36,589 bases of DNA from Patescibacteria group bacterium (lineage in GTDB: Bacteria; Patescibacteriota; Saccharimonadia; Saccharimonadales; Saccharimonadaceae), in assembly GCA_030156575.1 (NCBI GenBank), contig JASGMG010000003.1:1-36589 (forward strand), in the 5' to 3' direction. The notes under the pieces are model-generated. The model saw only the letters and a list, made by a program, of their open reading frames with translations. It searched no databases and had not been told where the DNA came from. This document shows positions 34,793 to 36,589 of the stretch, one piece after another. Within the stretch, counting starts at the first letter, position 1. Every line of letters starts with the position of its first letter. Made by a program: the position numbers and the translations under genes.

Positions 34793-35221
34793 CTAGTCTG
34801 AAAGGCAATCTATCGGCATAGGAAACGATTCAATGAACTTACCCAGCATATCTGGGTCTTTTTTCAAATCAACACCAATCCAGTTATCAAGAGAGTTTTG
34901 TTCTATAAGTTCCTCTTTTTCTACATTGAATAGGTTATCGTCAAACCAAATGAAGGGTCTTGAAAAATTTATACTACTTGTTTTAGGAGATAGAATCCTA
35001 GTTGTTGGCTTTATTTTGTTCAGCAATTCCGCCACATCTGGCTCAAATAGATGGGCTATCTGCCTAACCGTGACATTAGCATCGCCGTTACAGCGAGTGG
35101 TTAGCCAATATGTCGTATCTGGATATTTATTTAGAACATACCTAAGAAATTCGTTTACGTAATTTGCAGGTTCGAGACTTTTAGTAAGCAGTACACCATC
35201 AACATCTAAATATATATCCAT
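34793..35221 (-). CDS. HAD-superfamily-like protein
   Basis: The 142-aa protein begins MDIYLDVDGVLLTKS, where DVDGV is HAD motif I (nucleophile Asp and +2 Asp). YWLTTRCNGD supplies a motif-II Thr, and PFIWFDDN a motif-IV Asp pair. A clear motif-III Lys is near ILSPKTSSIN. The small size lacks a large cap domain, as in compact phosphatases. Substrate unknown. A TATAAT on this strand (35234-35229) ends 7 nt before the ATG, so the transcript may be leaderless. It is divergent from the next gene with 55 nt between starts. Confidence 0.72.
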   Translation of the reverse strand: MDIYLDVDGVLLTKSLEPANYVNEFLRYVLNKYPDTTYWLTTRCNGDANVTVRQIAHLFEPDVAELLNKIKPTTRILSPKTSSINFSRPFIWFDDNLFNVEKEELIEQNSLDNWIGVDLKKDPDMLGKFIESFPMPIDCLSD

Positions 35222-35228
35222 ACCTGTA

Positions 35229-35270
35229 ATTATATAACGGATTAGTTCTGAGAGCTAAAACAGCTATAAT
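35229..35270. promoter_or_regulatory. divergent promoters for the HAD-like gene and the 244-aa gene
   Basis: TATAAT on the minus strand at 35234-35229 and on the plus strand at 35265-35270. Each ends 6-7 nt from its start codon (35221 and 35277). A weak plus-strand -35 TTAGTT lies at 35242-35247 with a 17-nt spacer. Both transcripts would be leaderless. Confidence 0.55.
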
Positions 35271-35276
35271 TGAAAC

Positions 35277-36011
35277 ATGTCGAAAGAATCAGAATGGCAA
35301 AAGCGTTATCGCAAACTATTTGAACATTACGTGGATAGCTCCACTGGTGAAATTTTCGATTCTGAGTTTAATAAGAAGATAATTGAACTACGCAAGATGG
35401 GGGATAAAATAACCGAAAGGGTTTCGTCTGAACTTTTTGGCAACCCACCTATACACTGGCTAATGTTGGAATATAAATTTCCAAAAGCTATGTATGATTT
35501 TATCGTTAAATACATAATAGATGATGTTATTGATTATTCATTATTACGCTCTGGTTTATATCTTGTTTGCCCCCTGGATGAGTCGGCTATTTCCGCCGAC
35601 TATCGTAGCGAGCAAGAAGGATGGTTCGATTATACAGGCGGATGGATACCCGACTTAGAAAAGGGAAGAGAATTTTATGATGAGCTGTTTGAGCTTAAAC
35701 TAGTCATCAGTAACGATGCAACCAACGAACAGATTGTCGATTTTATAAGGCGTAATGCAAAATATATTAAAGATAAGCAAAAAGTCTATCGCATAAATGG
35801 CGAATTAGAAGGGCGTGTTCGTGAACCACTAAACAGAAAAAGAGATTTACGTATCAAAGAGCTAGTCAATGACGGTATTACCCACAAAGAAGCTGCTACA
35901 ATCATCAATAAAGAGTTGCCTAACTCGTGTATTACTTATGTAGATGTAGCCAAAATTATCCAACGGTTAAAGTCTGACGGATATAAATTCACGCCATACA
36001 ATGACATCTAA
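35277..36011 (+). CDS. unknown protein with C-terminal helix-turn-helix-like region
   Basis: The 244-aa soluble protein is charged and predicted mostly helical, with no signal peptide or membrane segment. Residues about 190-235 (RIKELVNDGITHKEAATIIN ... VDVAKIIQRLKSDGYKF) have the spacing of a DNA-binding helix-turn-helix or resolvase-like recognition region. Earlier parts (NPPIHWLMLEYKFPKAMYDFI, EGWFDYTGGWIPDLEKGREF) are not recognised. There is no Shine-Dalgarno. The start follows a TATAAT by 6 nt. Location in the accessory region next to an IS suggests plasmid or phage ancestry, as an inference. Confidence 0.65.
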   Translation: MSKESEWQKRYRKLFEHYVDSSTGEIFDSEFNKKIIELRKMGDKITERVSSELFGNPPIHWLMLEYKFPKAMYDFIVKYIIDDVIDYSLLRSGLYLVCPLDESAISADYRSEQEGWFDYTGGWIPDLEKGREFYDELFELKLVISNDATNEQIVDFIRRNAKYIKDKQKVYRINGELEGRVREPLNRKRDLRIKELVNDGITHKEAATIINKELPNSCITYVDVAKIIQRLKSDGYKFTPYNDI

Positions 36012-36130
36012 AACTAGTTTTTAGTGACATGTAAAATAGGGTCATTTTCTACTAGACTTAGTTTCAGAAAGGAAAATAGAATATTAGCACATAGATTGTG
36101 CGTTAATTTTTATACCCAAAAATAGGCAAA

Positions 36131-36355
36131 ATGAATTATCAAACTTCAACAAAATGCTCTCAGCAGCCTAGCCAGTGTGATGGTGTGTCTGATAATTTGT
36201 CGCAAGTTGATAAAGGGTTATTAAAAAAACGATGCTATAAGGCTACAAGTCCAAGCCAATCCGCTATAGAACAGGCACGCTTTTACTTGTCTTTGTATAA
36301 GGGCATTGTTGCACAATTCCCCAACAAAAAGAGTAGTGCTACAATTTTATTATGA
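36131..36355 (+). CDS. small unknown protein, probably interrupted by an insertion sequence
   Basis: The 74-aa frame starts with an AGG-type weak ribosome binding site 7 nt upstream. Residues 1-56 (MNYQTSTKCSQQPSQCDGVS ... QARFYLSLYK) look like native coding sequence. From about residue 57 the frame runs into the probable left end of an IS (GGGCATTGTTGCACAATTC at 36301), so the last 17 residues are likely IS-derived. The stop overlaps the transposase start (ATGA). The rest of the original gene would lie beyond the IS, outside the window. Function unknown. Confidence 0.45.
   Translation: MNYQTSTKCSQQPSQCDGVSDNLSQVDKGLLKKRCYKATSPSQSAIEQARFYLSLYKGIVAQFPNKKSSATILL
36337..36345 (+). promoter_or_regulatory. 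extended -10 TGCTACAAT before the transposase
   Basis: TGC-TACAAT ends 6 nt before the ATG at 36352, predicting a leaderless transposase message. No usable -35 was seen. Confidence 0.5.
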
Positions 36356-36589
36356 ACAAAAACATAAACACTACTCATAAAAATAATAACATTAATACTA
36401 TTAAAATTACTACTAATGATAATATCACTAATAAAGCTAAATCTACCAATAGCCTAAAAAAGATTAATACTAAAAAGATTATCAATTGGAGTCAATACAA
36501 TAAATCATTAGTAAATCGTGGTAATCTCTCAATCTATGTATCAGAAGCTATTGTAAGTAAAGCCTTCTTAAAACCTAAAAAGAACCATA
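36352..36589 (+). CDS. IS5-family-like transposase, N-terminal part (truncated by window end)
   Basis: The frame is open from the ATG to the window end (79 codons). The first 45 residues are low complexity (Asn, Thr, Lys, Ile). They are followed by INWSQYNKSLVNRGNLSIYV and SEAIVSKAF, which match the N-terminal motif NWxxYNxxLxxRGxLxxW of IS5-family DDE transposases. The catalytic DDE region would lie outside the window. The start overlaps the end of the 74-aa frame (ATGA). The Asn/Lys-rich head is unusual and may be a lineage extension. Whether the element is intact cannot be seen. Confidence 0.7.
   Translation, partial: MNKNINTTHKNNNINTIKITTNDNITNKAKSTNSLKKINTKKIINWSQYNKSLVNRGNLSIYVSEAIVSKAFLKPKKNH

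Larger units (their letters stand above)
36301..36589 (+). mobile_element. left part of an IS5-family-like insertion sequence (cut by window end)
   Basis: A candidate left terminal repeat begins GGGCATTGTTGCACAATTCC at 36301. It resembles the GGCTTTGTTG-type ends of the IS903 subgroup from memory. It also contains a self-complementary core ATTGT-TGC-ACAAT. A transposase-like frame starts 51 nt inside. The right end, second repeat and target duplication are outside the window, so the element is not proven. Confidence 0.5.

Noticed and set aside
36352-36355. programmed frameshift joining the 74-aa frame to the transposase
   Set aside because: No slippery heptamer at the ATGA overlap, and the transposase has its own extended -10 and start; the upstream frame looks like an interrupted host gene.

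Overview
The window looks like a chromosomal segment of a Candidatus Saccharibacteria (TM7) or closely related CPR/Patescibacteria genome. It is AT-rich, with tightly packed genes that often overlap by 1-4 nt, a full type IV pilus locus, the small core-protein set typical of that group, and TGA used as an ordinary stop, which argues against the recoded Gracilibacteria/SR1 lineages. The lineage call is an inference from protein resemblance and layout. No database search was run.

Layout. 1-2014: end of a secreted Ser/Tyr/Asn-rich protein, a membrane-anchored protein with an FGE-sulfatase/C-type-lectin-like fold, and a small helical anchored protein. 2035-7849: core genes ftsK, rpsF-ssb-rpsR, efp, tlyA, then convergent ychF. 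8019-13816: two overlapping MFS transporters, a small anchored protein and an 889-aa exported surface protein. 13861-25510: type IV pilus locus with pilM-N-O, a small membrane protein, pilB, pilT, pilC and a major-type prepilin closed by a strong terminator, then the prepilin peptidase and four minor-pilin-like genes. 25520-32370: xer recombinase, ndk, tRNA-Arg(CCU), a bPH2 membrane protein, a SurA/PpiC-like protein, tgt, tRNA-Asp(GUC) on the minus strand, tRNA-Thr(CGU), a small membrane protein and a membrane GT2 glycosyltransferase. 32371-36589: an accessory-looking, looser region with unrecognised genes, long non-coding stretches, RNA-like hairpins and an IS5-type transposase cut by the window edge.

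How the parts fit. Pilus genes supply ATPases (PilB, PilT), platform (PilC), alignment proteins (PilM/N/O), peptidase (PilD) and pilin substrates. The large surface protein, the FGE-fold protein and the glycosyltransferase fit a small episymbiont with an elaborate cell surface.

Most notable signals: (i) a structured RNA at about 34253-34378 (minus strand), with a -10 box beside one arm of a perfect 14-bp stem and a terminator-like hairpin that shares bases with the other arm, upstream of two unknown membrane-protein genes; (ii) extended -10 promoters (TGnTAnnnT) in front of many genes, several placed so that transcripts would start at or next to the start codon (leaderless); (iii) a 42-aa gene at 32448-32576 (minus) with a near-consensus promoter and a palindrome in it; (iv) a probable IS end that seems to interrupt a gene near the right edge.
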